This document shows, one piece after another, positions 53,377 through 61,058 of a DNA stretch of 64,000 nucleotides. This DNA is from Cupriavidus oxalaticus (GTDB taxonomy: Bacteria; Pseudomonadota; Gammaproteobacteria; Burkholderiales; Burkholderiaceae), in the NCBI RefSeq assembly GCF_016894385.1, contig NZ_CP069812.1, positions 1,488,001 to 1,552,000 of the forward strand. Direction: 5' to 3'. Made by a program: the position numbers and the translations under genes. Each line of letters opens with the position of its first letter. Positions within the stretch are counted from its first letter, which is position 1. The notes beneath the pieces were generated by a model, which searched no databases, had not been told where the DNA came from, and was given only the letters and a program-made list of their open reading frames with translations.

Positions 53377-54275
53377 CGGGCACCTCCCGCGGCTTGCGTG
53401 ACTGCCTGTTCCGCCTGGCGGTCGGCGCAGTACTCGGTGTCGGAGCAGACGAACATGCGCGTGCCGGCATCGTCGGTGATGATCTCGTCCAGGTAGCTGT
53501 CGGTGGCGCCGCATTGCGCGCAGCAGCTCGTCCATTTCTCGACTGTGAAGGGATGGTCGGCGAAATCCAGGCTCTTTACCGAGGTATACGGCGGCACGGC
53601 ATAGACGCGCTTCTCGCGCCCGGCGCCGAACAGCATCAGCGCGGGGCTGCGGTCGAGCTTGGGGTTGTCGAACTTGGGAATCGGCGACGGCCGCATCATG
53701 TAGCGCTGGTTGACGATCACGGGATAGTCGTAGGTGGTGGCGATATGCCCGTGATGGGCAATGTCTTCATAGAGCTTCACGTGCATCGCGCCATACTCCG
53801 ACAGCGCGTGCATCGTACGGGTCTCGCTCTCGCTCGGCTCCAGCCAGCGCAGCGGCTCGGGGATCGGCACCTGGAAGACCATGGTCTGGCCCGCGCGCAG
53901 CGGCGTTTCCGGAATGCGGTGGCGGGTCTGGATGATGGTCGCCTCGGCGGTGCGCTCGGTGGTCTGCACGCCGGTCACGCGGCCGAAGAAGCGGCGGATA
54001 TTGATGGCGTTGGTGGTGTCGTCCGAACCCTGGTCGATCACCTTGAGCACGTCGGGCTTGCCGATGATGGCGGCGGTGACCTGGATGCCGCCCGTGCCCC
54101 AGCCATAGGGCAGCGGCATTTCGCGGCTGCCGAACGGGACCTGGTAGCCGGGGATCGCCACGGCCTTGAGCAGGGCGCGGCGCAGCATGCGCTTGGTCGA
54201 TTCGTCGAGGTAACCGAAGTTGTAGTGCTCGTCGCGGGCGATGCCCGTGGTGGCGGATGCGTTCGCGGCGGTCAT
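53373..54275 (-). CDS. phnJ: Radical SAM C-P lyase PhnJ
   Basis: A 300-residue radical SAM enzyme that cleaves the carbon-phosphorus bond of ribose 1-alkylphosphonate 5-phosphate, releasing the alkane. The atypical C-terminal cluster motif is present: Cys252, Cys255 and Cys277 with spacings 3 and 22. Cys283 stands six residues on, matching the position of the thiyl-radical Cys272 of E. coli PhnJ. His-rich HHGHIAT and the Tyr/Trp-rich PLPYGWGTGG are also conserved. Starts and stops overlap with phnI and phnK by four bases. Confidence 0.95.
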   Translation of the reverse strand: MTAANASATTGIARDEHYNFGYLDESTKRMLRRALLKAVAIPGYQVPFGSREMPLPYGWGTGGIQVTAAIIGKPDVLKVIDQGSDDTTNAINIRRFFGRVTGVQTTERTAEATIIQTRHRIPETPLRAGQTMVFQVPIPEPLRWLEPSESETRTMHALSEYGAMHVKLYEDIAHHGHIATTYDYPVIVNQRYMMRPSPIPKFDNPKLDRSPALMLFGAGREKRVYAVPPYTSVKSLDFADHPFTVEKWTSCCAQCGATDSYLDEIITDDAGTRMFVCSDTEYCADRQAEQAVTQAAGGAR

Positions 54276-55408
54276 GCCAGCGTCTCCTCTTGTGGCTGGG
54301 GCTGCGGATGCGATGCGGGTTGCGCCGCGGTGGCGCCCGTGCCTTCCTGCTCGCCGCGCAGCCGGCGCAGCAGTTCCAGGTTGGCCTGGAAGTCCACGTA
54401 GTGCGGCAGCTTCAGGTGCTGCACGAAGCCGGAGGCCTCGACGTTGTCGCTGTGGTACAGCATGAATTCGATATCGTTGGCCGGGGCGTCGGCGGCCTCG
54501 CCGAGTTCGGCGGCACGCATGGCGCGGTCGGTCAGCGCCATCGACATGGCCTTGCGCTCGTTGTAGCCGAACACCAGCCCGTAGCCGCGCGTAAAGCGCG
54601 GCGCTTCGTCGGCGTTGCCGGTGAACTGGCTGACCATCTGGCATTCGGTCAGCTCGATTTCGCCGATGGTCACGGCGAAGCCGAGTTCTTCGACGAACAG
54701 CTCGACCTCGGTGGTGCCATAGCGGATTTCCGCCGCGAACGGGTGCGAGTTGCCATAGCCACGCTGCGTCGAATAGCCCATCGACAGCAGGAAGCCTTCA
54801 TCGGCGCGCGCCAGGTTCTGCAGGCGCGCGGCGCGGCTGGCGGGGAAGGTCAGCGGCTCGCGCGTCAGGTCGGGCGGGGTGGGGTCGCCGGCGGGGATCT
54901 CGTCGGCTTCGACTAGTTGTTCCGCCTCGAGCAGCCCGGTCACGCGCGGCATGATGGCGGGCAACGGCTCGACCGAAGGCGGCAGCGGTGCGGGATCGCG
55001 GCCGGCCTCGAGCAAAAAGTCCAGCAGCCGCTGCGTGTAGTCGTAGGTCGGCCCGAGGACCTGCCCGCCGGGCACGTCCTTGAAGGTCGATGAAATCCGG
55101 CGCTGCAGGCGCATCGCGCCGGTATCGACCGGCACGGTATAGCCGAAACGCGCCAGCGTGGTCCGGTACGCGCGCAGCAGGAACACCGCTTCGATCTGGT
55201 CGCCGGCGGCCTGCTTCAGCGCCAGTGCGGCCAGGTGCGGGTCGTACAGCGAGCCCTCGGCCATCACGCGCGACACGGCCAGCGGCATCTGCTCGCGGAT
55301 CTGCGCCAGCGTCAGCTCGGGCAACGCCGTGTCGCCGCGGCGGTAGGCGTCGAGCATCTGGTAGGAATTCAGGATGGCGCGTTCGCCACCTTTGACGGCT
55401 ACGTACAT
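54272..55408 (-). CDS. phnI: C-P lyase core subunit PhnI
   Basis: A 378-residue subunit with the family N-terminus MYVAVKGGERAI. PhnI carries the nucleosidase activity that exchanges the base of ATP for the phosphonate, helped by PhnG, PhnH and PhnL. The C-terminal 25 residues (Gln/Pro/Ala-rich) are probably disordered. Its stop overlaps the phnJ start; the start lies two bases before the phnH stop region. Confidence 0.94.
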   Translation of the reverse strand: MYVAVKGGERAILNSYQMLDAYRRGDTALPELTLAQIREQMPLAVSRVMAEGSLYDPHLAALALKQAAGDQIEAVFLLRAYRTTLARFGYTVPVDTGAMRLQRRISSTFKDVPGGQVLGPTYDYTQRLLDFLLEAGRDPAPLPPSVEPLPAIMPRVTGLLEAEQLVEADEIPAGDPTPPDLTREPLTFPASRAARLQNLARADEGFLLSMGYSTQRGYGNSHPFAAEIRYGTTEVELFVEELGFAVTIGEIELTECQMVSQFTGNADEAPRFTRGYGLVFGYNERKAMSMALTDRAMRAAELGEAADAPANDIEFMLYHSDNVEASGFVQHLKLPHYVDFQANLELLRRLRGEQEGTGATAAQPASHPQPQPQEETLA

Positions 55409-55409
55409 G

Positions 55410-56024
55410 TCAGGCCTCCATCTGGGTGGTGCGCGTCAGCGCGCAGAACCGGTCGCCGCTGGCGAGCAGCAGGTCGACGCCCAGCGGAAAGCCGGCGTTG
55501 TTGGCGCGCCAGGCGCCGCGGAAGTCGTCTGGCAGGCCGGCCACGCGCAGTGCTTGCGTGTGTTTGATACCGGGGCCGCGCAGCATGAAGAGGTCGCCGT
55601 CGTCGAGCGAGGCGACTTCCACCAGCAGCGTGGCCGAACGGTCTGGGAACGCGGACTCGCCCTGCGCGCAGTCGGCCAGTGCCGGCATGGCGTGGCCGGC
55701 GGGCACGCACACGAAGGTGGCGGCGCGCAGGTCGTCGGCCAGCGGACAGCCGCAATGGAAGCGCAGGAATGCGCGTGCGGCGGCGGGAACGCCCGCCGGC
55801 AGCCACACCGGGGTGTCGGGATCGGCCAGCGTCAGCAGCAGCGCGGCGAGCGCCGGCGACAGGCCGTCGGGCAGGCCGCTGCTCGCCGGCAGGGACTGGA
55901 CTTGTCCGGGATGGGCAAAGGCATGCAGCGTGGCGCGGAACACCTGCTGGGCGTCGTCGACCGGGTTGTCGAAACCCGGCACCAGCGACGTGGCGGCGGA
56001 CAGCATGGGTTGGGTTGTAATCAT
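55410..56024 (-). CDS. phnH: C-P lyase core subunit PhnH
   Basis: A 204-residue subunit with the PhnH pattern: PGFDNPVDDAQQVFRATLHAFAHPG near the start, HCGCPL in the middle, and GPGIKHTQALRVAG near 155-168. It dimerises within the PhnGHIJ core. ATG 56024 is used; an extension upstream would overlap phnG and lacks family similarity. Confidence 0.93.
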   Translation of the reverse strand: MITTQPMLSAATSLVPGFDNPVDDAQQVFRATLHAFAHPGQVQSLPASSGLPDGLSPALAALLLTLADPDTPVWLPAGVPAAARAFLRFHCGCPLADDLRAATFVCVPAGHAMPALADCAQGESAFPDRSATLLVEVASLDDGDLFMLRGPGIKHTQALRVAGLPDDFRGAWRANNAGFPLGVDLLLASGDRFCALTRTTQMEA

Positions 56025-56025
56025 G

Positions 56026-56520
56026 TCAGTCCTCTCCCCGGACCATGGTGAAGAACTCCACCCGCGTTTGCGCGGCGGTAGCTGCCTGCTGCGCCGCACG
56101 TGTGGCATGGGCATCGGCCAGTGGCGCCAGCACGGCGTCGTGCACGCGCTGGTGCCAGGCCGGCCGCTGCAGCAGCGCGTCCAGCACCGCGGCCTGCTGC
56201 GCGTGTTGCGTGCCGCGGCCCTGCACATAGGCAACGCCTACTGAGCCGGCATCGCCGTCTTCCAGCACGACCGCGCAGCGCGTGACCGTGATCTCGCCGA
56301 GGTTGAACTGCGCTCCGGTGCCGCCGGCACGCGCACGCACCATCGCCATGCCGGACTCCGGCTTGCGCAGCAGGCGCCACGCGGGCAGGGCCGCTGCCTG
56401 GCCCAGTCGGGCATAGGCCGCATCGAGCGCCTCGGCTGGCGCCATCGCCAGGATCCGCAGCCAGGCAGCGCGGGCCGGGTTCGCATCGGTCATTGCCGGA
56501 CCGGCGGTTTCGCTTTGCAT
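56026..56520 (-). CDS. phnG: C-P lyase core subunit PhnG
   Basis: About 164 residues, first gene of the operon. The family features ARAAWLRILAMA, LPAWRLLRKPESGMAMVRAR, FNLGEITVTRCAV and GVAYVQGR are clear. Three tandem start options occur (GTG 56526, ATG 56523, ATG 56520); AGGGG stands five bases before ATG 56520, which is preferred. The predicted PhnF operator lies 13 to 24 bases upstream of this start, so repressor binding would block transcription entry or early elongation. Confidence 0.92.
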   Translation of the reverse strand: MQSETAGPAMTDANPARAAWLRILAMAPAEALDAAYARLGQAAALPAWRLLRKPESGMAMVRARAGGTGAQFNLGEITVTRCAVVLEDGDAGSVGVAYVQGRGTQHAQQAAVLDALLQRPAWHQRVHDAVLAPLADAHATRAAQQAATAAQTRVEFFTMVRGED

Positions 56521-56532
56521 CATCACCCCTAT

Positions 56533-56544
56533 ACGTCTATACGT
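56533..56544. promoter_or_regulatory. Candidate PhnF operator upstream of phnG
   Basis: ACGTCTATACGT is a near-palindrome containing GTCTATAC (56535-56542), an exact match to the core GTmTAkAC of HutC-subfamily GntR operators. PhnF belongs to that subfamily. It sits between the phnG start and the Pho-box-like repeats. A second match precedes the divergent-side phnM2 gene. Confidence 0.65.
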
Positions 56545-56588
56545 TTAGATGTCACAACGTGAACACGCCGCTACTAGACCACAGGCAG

Positions 56589-56606
56589 ATGAACGTTTCG
56601 TGACGC
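56589..56606 (-). promoter_or_regulatory. Pho-box-like repeat, proximal to phnG
   Basis: On the minus strand GCGTCAC-GAAA-CGTTCAT: two heptamers with a 4-base spacer, the layout of a PhoB box (consensus CTGTCAT). Each heptamer has mismatches to the consensus. It reads toward phnG and lies about 70 bases before it. C-P lyase operons are usually PhoB dependent. Confidence 0.4.
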
Positions 56607-56669
56607 TGCCCGGCATTAGTCGGGCTCCGTGCCATGCCGGAATAACTGGGGCACAATCGCATGGCACCA

Positions 56670-56687
56670 ATGAACGCTTGATGACAA
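56670..56687 (-). promoter_or_regulatory. Pho-box-like repeat, distal to phnG
   Basis: On the minus strand TTGTCAT-CAAG-CGTTCAT. The first heptamer matches CTGTCAT at six of seven positions, and the second is the same CGTTCAT as in the proximal site 81 bases away. It overlaps the leader of phnF on the other strand, so PhoB binding could affect both genes. Confidence 0.45.
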
Positions 56688-56696
56688 GAGGGCAGG

Positions 56697-57431
56697 ATGT
56701 CTGATCGGGAAGTAGAACGGGGTTCCGGCGTGGCGGTGTGGCGCCAGATCGGCGAGGCGCTGGCGGAGGACATCCGCAACAAGCTGTACCAGCCCGGCGA
56801 ACAGCTGCCGCCGGAGCCGGAGCTGGCGACACGCTTCGCCGTGAACCGGCACACCATCCGGCGCGCCATGGGCGAGCTGGAGCTGAGCGGCCTGGTGCGC
56901 ATCGAGCAGGGCCGCGGCACCTTCGTGCAGGAGCATGCGATCGACTACGCGATCGGACGGCGCACGCGCTTTTCGCAGAACCTGGCCGCGCAGGGCATGC
57001 GCGGGCGTACGGAGATCATCGGCTGCCAGGAACTGCGCGCGCCGGAGATCGCGCGCCACCTGGGCCTGGCGCGGACTGCGCCGGTGCTGCACGTGCAGAT
57101 GCTCGGGCGGGCCGAGGCCCGCACCATCGACGTTGCCGAGCATTATTTCGATCCGAAGCGCTTCCCCGGCATCGACGAGGTGTTGCGCGCGCAGCAATCG
57201 GTGTCGCGCGCGCTCGCGCAGTTCGGCATCGCGGACTACACCCGCAAGTGGTCGCGCATTACCGCCGCGATGCCGAGCGCCCCGGTGGCAAGGCTGCTGA
57301 ACCAGCCCAAGACGCGCCCGGTGCTGCAGGTCGAGGCGCTCAATGTCGATATCGACGGCGCGCCGGTGCAGTACAGCGTGACGCGATTTGCCGGGGATTG
57401 GGTGCAGCTGACGGTTGCGGACAGCGACTGA
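56697..57431 (+). CDS. phnF: GntR/HutC-family regulator of phosphonate genes, PhnF
   Basis: A 244-residue regulator. The winged helix (about 12-80) contains GEQLPPEPELATRFAVNRHTIRRAM and LVRIEQGRGTFV. The UTRA effector domain covers about 100-235, with ARTIDVAEHYFD. PhnF-type proteins repress phosphonate genes and respond to phosphate or phosphonate supply. It lies between the divergent phnG operon and the phnM2 operon, and each of those has a GTmTAkAC site. GAGGGCAGG precedes the ATG. Confidence 0.9.
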   Translation: MSDREVERGSGVAVWRQIGEALAEDIRNKLYQPGEQLPPEPELATRFAVNRHTIRRAMGELELSGLVRIEQGRGTFVQEHAIDYAIGRRTRFSQNLAAQGMRGRTEIIGCQELRAPEIARHLGLARTAPVLHVQMLGRAEARTIDVAEHYFDPKRFPGIDEVLRAQQSVSRALAQFGIADYTRKWSRITAAMPSAPVARLLNQPKTRPVLQVEALNVDIDGAPVQYSVTRFAGDWVQLTVADSD

Positions 57432-57454
57432 CGTTGCATGGACGCCGCGCGCAT

Positions 57455-57466
57455 TGGTCTAGACAT
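57455..57466. promoter_or_regulatory. Candidate PhnF operator upstream of phnM2
   Basis: TGGTCTAGACAT contains the perfect palindrome GTCTAGAC (57457-57464), again an exact GTmTAkAC core. It also resembles the TGGTATAGACCA site I recall for mycobacterial PhnF. It lies about 35 bases before ATG 57501. Its position argues against the alternative start at 57438, which would place the site inside the gene. Confidence 0.65.
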
Positions 57467-57500
57467 CTGCTTGTCATTTGCCGGCGCTAACGTCCCGTCC

Positions 57501-58703
57501 ATGCATACGATCATTCCTACCCAAGCGCCGCAGTTGAGCGGCATCACGGGGCGCCGCGTGCTTGGCGCAGCGGGCCTGGGGCCGGCTACGCTAGGCTGGC
57601 GCGATGGCACTCTCGCCCAGCATGCGCCGGCATCCGGCTTATGGCTTGACGCGGGCGACCTGCTGGTGCTGCCTGGCATCGTCGATATCCATGGCGATGC
57701 ATTCGAGCGCGCGGTCATGCCGCGCCCGGGCGTCAGTTTCCCGTACGCGGGTGCGCTGCTCGACGTGGACCGCCAACTGCTGGCGAACGGCATCACCACC
57801 GAGTTCCATGGCGTGACGCTGTCGTGGGAGGGCGGGCTGCGCGGCGAAGCGTATGCGCTGCGCATGTTCGAAGCGCTCGCGCAGTTGCGCCCCATGCTTG
57901 GCGCCGAGCACAAGGTGCATCTGCGCTTCGAGGCCTTCCACCTCGCCGGCGTCGATACCGCGCTGGCCTGGATCGCCGATGGGCGCATCGGCCTGCTCGC
58001 CATCAACGACCACTTGCCGATGATGGCGCGCCGCATGGCCGACGAAGGCAAGCTGCGCCAGTACGCCGAACGCGCCGAGTGCGACGTCGAGACCTTCCGC
58101 CGGCGCCTGCGTGCGGCCAGCGCCAATGCGCAGGAAGTGCCGGAGGCGATGGCGCGCCTGATCGCCGCGGCGCGCGCGGCAGGGCTGCCGGTGGCCTCGC
58201 ATGACGACCCGGACGTGGCCACGCGCCAGCACTACCACCGCCGCGGCTGCCGTATCGCCGAGTTTCCGCTGACCATCGACGCTGCCACGCTGGCGCGCCA
58301 GCTGGGCGACGACATCGTGTTCGGCGCGCCCAACGTGGTGCGCGGCATCAGCCATACCGGCGCGCCCAACGCGACCGAGATGGTCGCCGCCGGCCTGTGC
58401 ACGGTGCTGGCTTCCGACTACTGCTATCCGGCGCCGCTGCAGGCGGCGCTGCGCCTGGCGCAGTTGGGTGTGCTCGATTTGCAGGGTGCCTGGCACCTCG
58501 TATCGCGCAACCCTGCGCGCGCAGCCGGACTGCGCGACCGCGGCACGCTCGCCGCGGGCCTGCGCGCCGATGCTATCCTGGTCGACGACCGGCAGCCCGG
58601 CGCGCCGCGCGTCTGCGCCACGATCGTCAATGGCGAACTGAAGCATGCCGCGGCGATGCCGCTGCTGGTCGATCTTGCCGATGCCGGTACACTGGCGGCA
58701 TGA
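57501..58703 (+). CDS. Second PhnM-type diphosphatase (divergent paralogue)
   Basis: A 400-residue amidohydrolase of the PhnM family. Metal ligands are kept in VDIHGDAFER (His64, Asp66) and in ASHDDPD, and the C-terminal SRNPARAAGLRDRG is typical. The SMDHSPG motif of classical PhnM is replaced by AINDHLPM, and it differs widely from the phnM at 50624. It heads the phnM2-DUF1045-phnN operon, with a four-base overlap to the next gene. It may act on a different triphosphate intermediate or be the main PhnM. ATG 57438 is an alternative start but would engulf the operator. Confidence 0.85.
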   Translation: MHTIIPTQAPQLSGITGRRVLGAAGLGPATLGWRDGTLAQHAPASGLWLDAGDLLVLPGIVDIHGDAFERAVMPRPGVSFPYAGALLDVDRQLLANGITTEFHGVTLSWEGGLRGEAYALRMFEALAQLRPMLGAEHKVHLRFEAFHLAGVDTALAWIADGRIGLLAINDHLPMMARRMADEGKLRQYAERAECDVETFRRRLRAASANAQEVPEAMARLIAAARAAGLPVASHDDPDVATRQHYHRRGCRIAEFPLTIDAATLARQLGDDIVFGAPNVVRGISHTGAPNATEMVAAGLCTVLASDYCYPAPLQAALRLAQLGVLDLQGAWHLVSRNPARAAGLRDRGTLAAGLRADAILVDDRQPGAPRVCATIVNGELKHAAAMPLLVDLADAGTLAA

Positions 58704-59422
58704 CCATGCATGCACACCGTTACGCGATCTACCTGGCGCCGGGCGAGCCGTTTCGTACCTTCGGCAGCCAGTGGCTCGGCCGCAATGCCGATTCCGGCGC
58801 CGCCGCGCCCATGCCGCCAGGCTTCACCGCGCCGCCCTCCGAGTGGGTACGGGCACCGGCCCACTATGGCCTGCATGCCACGCTGAAGCCGCCATTCCGG
58901 CTTGCCGAGGGCACCGACTGCGCGCAGCTCGACGCCGCCGCGCGTGCCTTTGCGCGGGGCCGCGAAGCGTTCGACACGCCGCTGGCGTTGCGGTCGCTGC
59001 GGGGCTTTGTCGCATGGTGCCTGGCCGAAGCGTCGCCGTCGATGCAGGCGTTGGCCGATGCCAGCGTGGTGGCATTCGAGCGCTTCCGCGCGCCGCCGGC
59101 CCCGGCCGAACTGGCACGGCGCAAGCCGGAACAGTTGAGCGCGGCGCAGCGCCGCATGCTCGATGCCTGGGGCTATCCATACGTGTTCGAGACCTTTGTC
59201 TTCCATATCACGCTGACCGGCCTGCTCGAGGCCGCAGGTGAGGCTGCCGCGCTGGCACGGCTGTCGGCGGATAGCGGCACGCTGCTGGAAACGCCGCTGC
59301 ATGTCGATGGCATCAGCGTGTTCGTGCAGCCGCAGGCCGGCGACGACTTTGTCGTTGGGCGCCACTATGCCTTCGATGGCAGGATCAGTGACGGCGCTGG
59401 TGCGGCGTACCTGGACGCATGA
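58700..59422 (+). CDS. DUF1045 protein, predicted 2H phosphoesterase of phosphonate metabolism
   Basis: A 240-residue protein with two 2H-phosphoesterase motifs: HAT at 59-61 (LHATLKPPF) and HIT at 169-171 (FHITLTG). It overlaps phnM2 by four bases (ATGA) and phnN likewise. No PhnP gene is present here, and PhnP is the enzyme that opens the cyclic ribose phosphate made by PhnJ. DUF1045 is therefore the likely substitute. That assignment is inference from gene content and fold. Confidence 0.82.
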   Translation: MTMHAHRYAIYLAPGEPFRTFGSQWLGRNADSGAAAPMPPGFTAPPSEWVRAPAHYGLHATLKPPFRLAEGTDCAQLDAAARAFARGREAFDTPLALRSLRGFVAWCLAEASPSMQALADASVVAFERFRAPPAPAELARRKPEQLSAAQRRMLDAWGYPYVFETFVFHITLTGLLEAAGEAAALARLSADSGTLLETPLHVDGISVFVQPQAGDDFVVGRHYAFDGRISDGAGAAYLDA

Positions 59423-59994
59423 GCACGCGAATCGAGACGGACGGCAGGGGCCTGTTCTACGTCATGGGGCCATCCGGCAGCGGCAAGGATTCGCTGCTGC
59501 GCGCGTTGCGCGAGCGGTTGGGGCCCGACGATCGCGTCGTGGTGGCGCATCGCTATATCACGCGCGAGGCCGATGCCAACGAAGCGTCGGTGGCCCTGAC
59601 TCCCGATGAGTTCCAGCGCCGCCAGGCGCTTGGGTGCCTGGCGCTGAACTGGCACAGCCATGGGCTGCACTATGGCATTGGGGTCGAGATCGAGCAGTGG
59701 CTGGCTGCTGGCCTGACGGTGATCGTCAATGGGTCGCGGGAGTACCTGCCGCAGGCGGTGGCGCGCTATCCGAAGCTTTGCGCGATCCATGTACGGGTCA
59801 AGCCAGAGGTGCTGGCTGCGCGGCTGCGTCAGCGTGGGCGTGAGTCAGAAGAGGCGATCGCGCGGCGGCTGGTGCGGGCGGGGCAGGCGTTTGATGTTCC
59901 GGATGGGTGTTTGTTGGTGGAGATTGATAACAGTGGGGCGTTGCGGGCGTCGGCGGATGCTTTGGCGCGGGTGGTGGGGGTAGGGGGGGATTAG
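59419..59994 (+). CDS. phnN: Ribose 1,5-bisphosphokinase
   Basis: A 191-residue P-loop kinase related to guanylate kinase. The P-loop GPSGSGKD is at 17-24, with RYITREADANEAS and an Arg-rich lid (RLRQRGRESEEAIARRL). PhnN converts ribose 1,5-bisphosphate to PRPP, closing the C-P lyase pathway. It overlaps the DUF1045 gene by four bases. Toward its 3' end codon use shifts to TTG and GGG-rich, just before the repeat region, suggesting drift of the terminal codons. Confidence 0.9.
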   Translation: MSTRIETDGRGLFYVMGPSGSGKDSLLRALRERLGPDDRVVVAHRYITREADANEASVALTPDEFQRRQALGCLALNWHSHGLHYGIGVEIEQWLAAGLTVIVNGSREYLPQAVARYPKLCAIHVRVKPEVLAARLRQRGRESEEAIARRLVRAGQAFDVPDGCLLVEIDNSGALRASADALARVVGVGGD

Positions 59995-60034
59995 CGGGGG
60001 TTTTGCGACTGGGATTGCTGTTGGTGGTGTTGTT

Positions 60035-60143
60035 GTTTGTGACATGTTGTTGGTCGTTGAAGCGTTGGTGTCGCTGTTTGTGACATGCTGTTGGCCGTTG
60101 AAGCGTTGGTGTCGCGGTTGGTGACATGCTGTCGGCCGTTGAA
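60035..60143 (+). repeat. Left minisatellite arm, 41-bp units
   Basis: Units start at 60035, 60076 and 60117 (exact 41-base period) with the form GTTTGTGACATGCTGTTGGC continuing to GTGTCGC. The third is cut at about 60143 where the core arm begins. They are in inverse orientation to the six units at 60811-61058. Confidence 0.88.
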
Positions 60144-60218
60144 CCGCCTGGTTCCGCCCTCCTGGGCGGGTCACTTTTTGGCCGAGCGCCAAAAAGTAAC
60201 CAAAAAGCGCGTCGCCTG
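60115..60218 (+). repeat. Left outer arm of the 104-bp inverted repeat
   Basis: Reverse complement of 60731-60834 with one mismatch by eye (AAAAAGCGCG versus AAAAAACGCG). It contains an internal hairpin: GTCACTTTTTGG (60170-60181) pairs with CCAAAAAGTAAC (60189-60200) around CCGAGCG. Similar GGGTCACTTTTTGG elements are, as I recall, dispersed in several beta- and gamma-proteobacterial genomes. Confidence 0.88.
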
Positions 60219-60341
60219 CGGCTGGCTGAGCCAATTTGGCGCTTCTGGTTAGATTGCGATGTTGGTTTCAGTGAGGCGTGGTCGCGATGCCAGCCTGCTA
60301 CGCCAGGTGAGTGAGTGTGGGTGCCTGACGAATCCCGACTT

Positions 60342-60418
60342 TTGAACCATCCCCATGCCGGGTGTAGGCCGCCTGCTGTCTGCGGTATCGCATCATCGCC
60401 TACGGCTGCGCTGCGCGC
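60342..60418 (+). repeat. Left inner arm
   Basis: Contains TTGAACCATCCCCATGCCGG onward to CCTGCTG (60342-60378) and CGCCTACGGCTGCGCTGCGC (60397-60418). Both segments are inverted copies of parts of 60528-60604, in the same nested order, with two mismatches each. Confidence 0.8.
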
Positions 60419-60527
60419 GGCTCAGTCTCGCGGGTGAGGCGCCCTGGCACGGACCCGCATCGCTTCGCTCGCTGGCGGCGACGGCAATGGCTAGGGTGAG
60501 ATCGTCGCTCTGCCACATTTAGGGCCG

Positions 60528-60604
60528 GCGCGTAGCGCAGCCGAAGGCGTCCCACCGATATGGCATGCAGCAGGCGGCCTACGCCCGGCATGGGGATCGT
60601 TCAA
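60528..60604 (-). repeat. Right inner arm
   Basis: Its reverse complement reads TTGAACGATCCCCATGCCGG onward (60568-60604), and CGCCTTCGGCTGCGCTACGC (60528-60549), matching the left inner arm. The loop between the two inner arms (60419-60527) shows no clear further pairing. Confidence 0.8.
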
Positions 60605-60730
60605 TAGCCGGTTAACGCCAGGCACAGGCCCTGAATCACCTGGCGTTAGCAGGCTCGAACGGCCAAGAAGTCCAAACGGAAATCACCACCGCCCGAACCA
60701 CCCACACCGCCAACTTGATAGCCAGCCGCT

Positions 60731-60834
60731 CAGGCGACGCGTTTTTTGGTTACTTTTTGGCGCTCGGCCAAAAAGTGACCCGCCCAGGAGGGCGGAACCA
60801 GGCGGTTCAACGGCCGACAGCATGTCACCAACCG
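60731..60834 (-). repeat. Right outer arm of the 104-bp inverted repeat
   Basis: Inverted copy of 60115-60218, one mismatch. Immediately outside it the 41-bp units continue for almost 250 bases. Confidence 0.88.
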
Positions 60835-61058
60835 CGACACCAGACGCATCAACGGCCAACAGCATGTCACAAACCGCGACACCAACGCTTCAACGGCCGA
60901 CAGCATGTCATCAACAGCGACAGGCCAGCGCTTAAACAGCCAACAGCATGTCACCAACCGCGACACCAACGCTTCAACAGCCAACAGCATGTCACCAACC
61001 GCGACACCAACGCCTCAACAGCCAACAGCATGTCACCAACAGCGACAGCCCCGCCTCA
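60811..61058 (-). repeat. Right minisatellite arm, six units of 41-43 bp
   Basis: Units begin at 60811, 60853, 60894, 60937, 60978 and 61019 (periods 42, 41, 43, 41, 41), each CGGCCAACAGCATGTCACCA onward to CGACACCAACGCTTCAA. There are no unique spacers between units, so this is a tandem repeat, not a CRISPR. The last unit abuts and slightly overlaps the stop codon of the acetyltransferase gene. Confidence 0.88.

Larger units (their letters stand above)
59995..61055. other. Noncoding region of nested inverted repeats between convergent phn operons
   Basis: About 1.06 kb without a credible gene. Outer arms of 41-bp minisatellite units (60035-60143 and 60811-61058) point toward each other. Inside them are 104-bp inverted repeats with one mismatch (60115-60218 and 60731-60834), and inside those are further inverted repeats (60342-60418 and 60528-60604). 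The whole can be drawn as a very large hairpin. Translated frames are low-complexity and not conserved with anything I recognise. Confidence 0.8.

Noticed and set aside
57438..57500. Earlier start of phnM2 at ATG 57438
   Set aside because: The extension has no family similarity and would put the GTCTAGAC operator inside the coding sequence.
60811..61058. Regularly spaced repeats resembling a CRISPR array
   Set aside because: The units are contiguous 41-43 bp tandem copies with no unique spacers, no cas genes are nearby, and the inverted arm at 60035 has the same unit.
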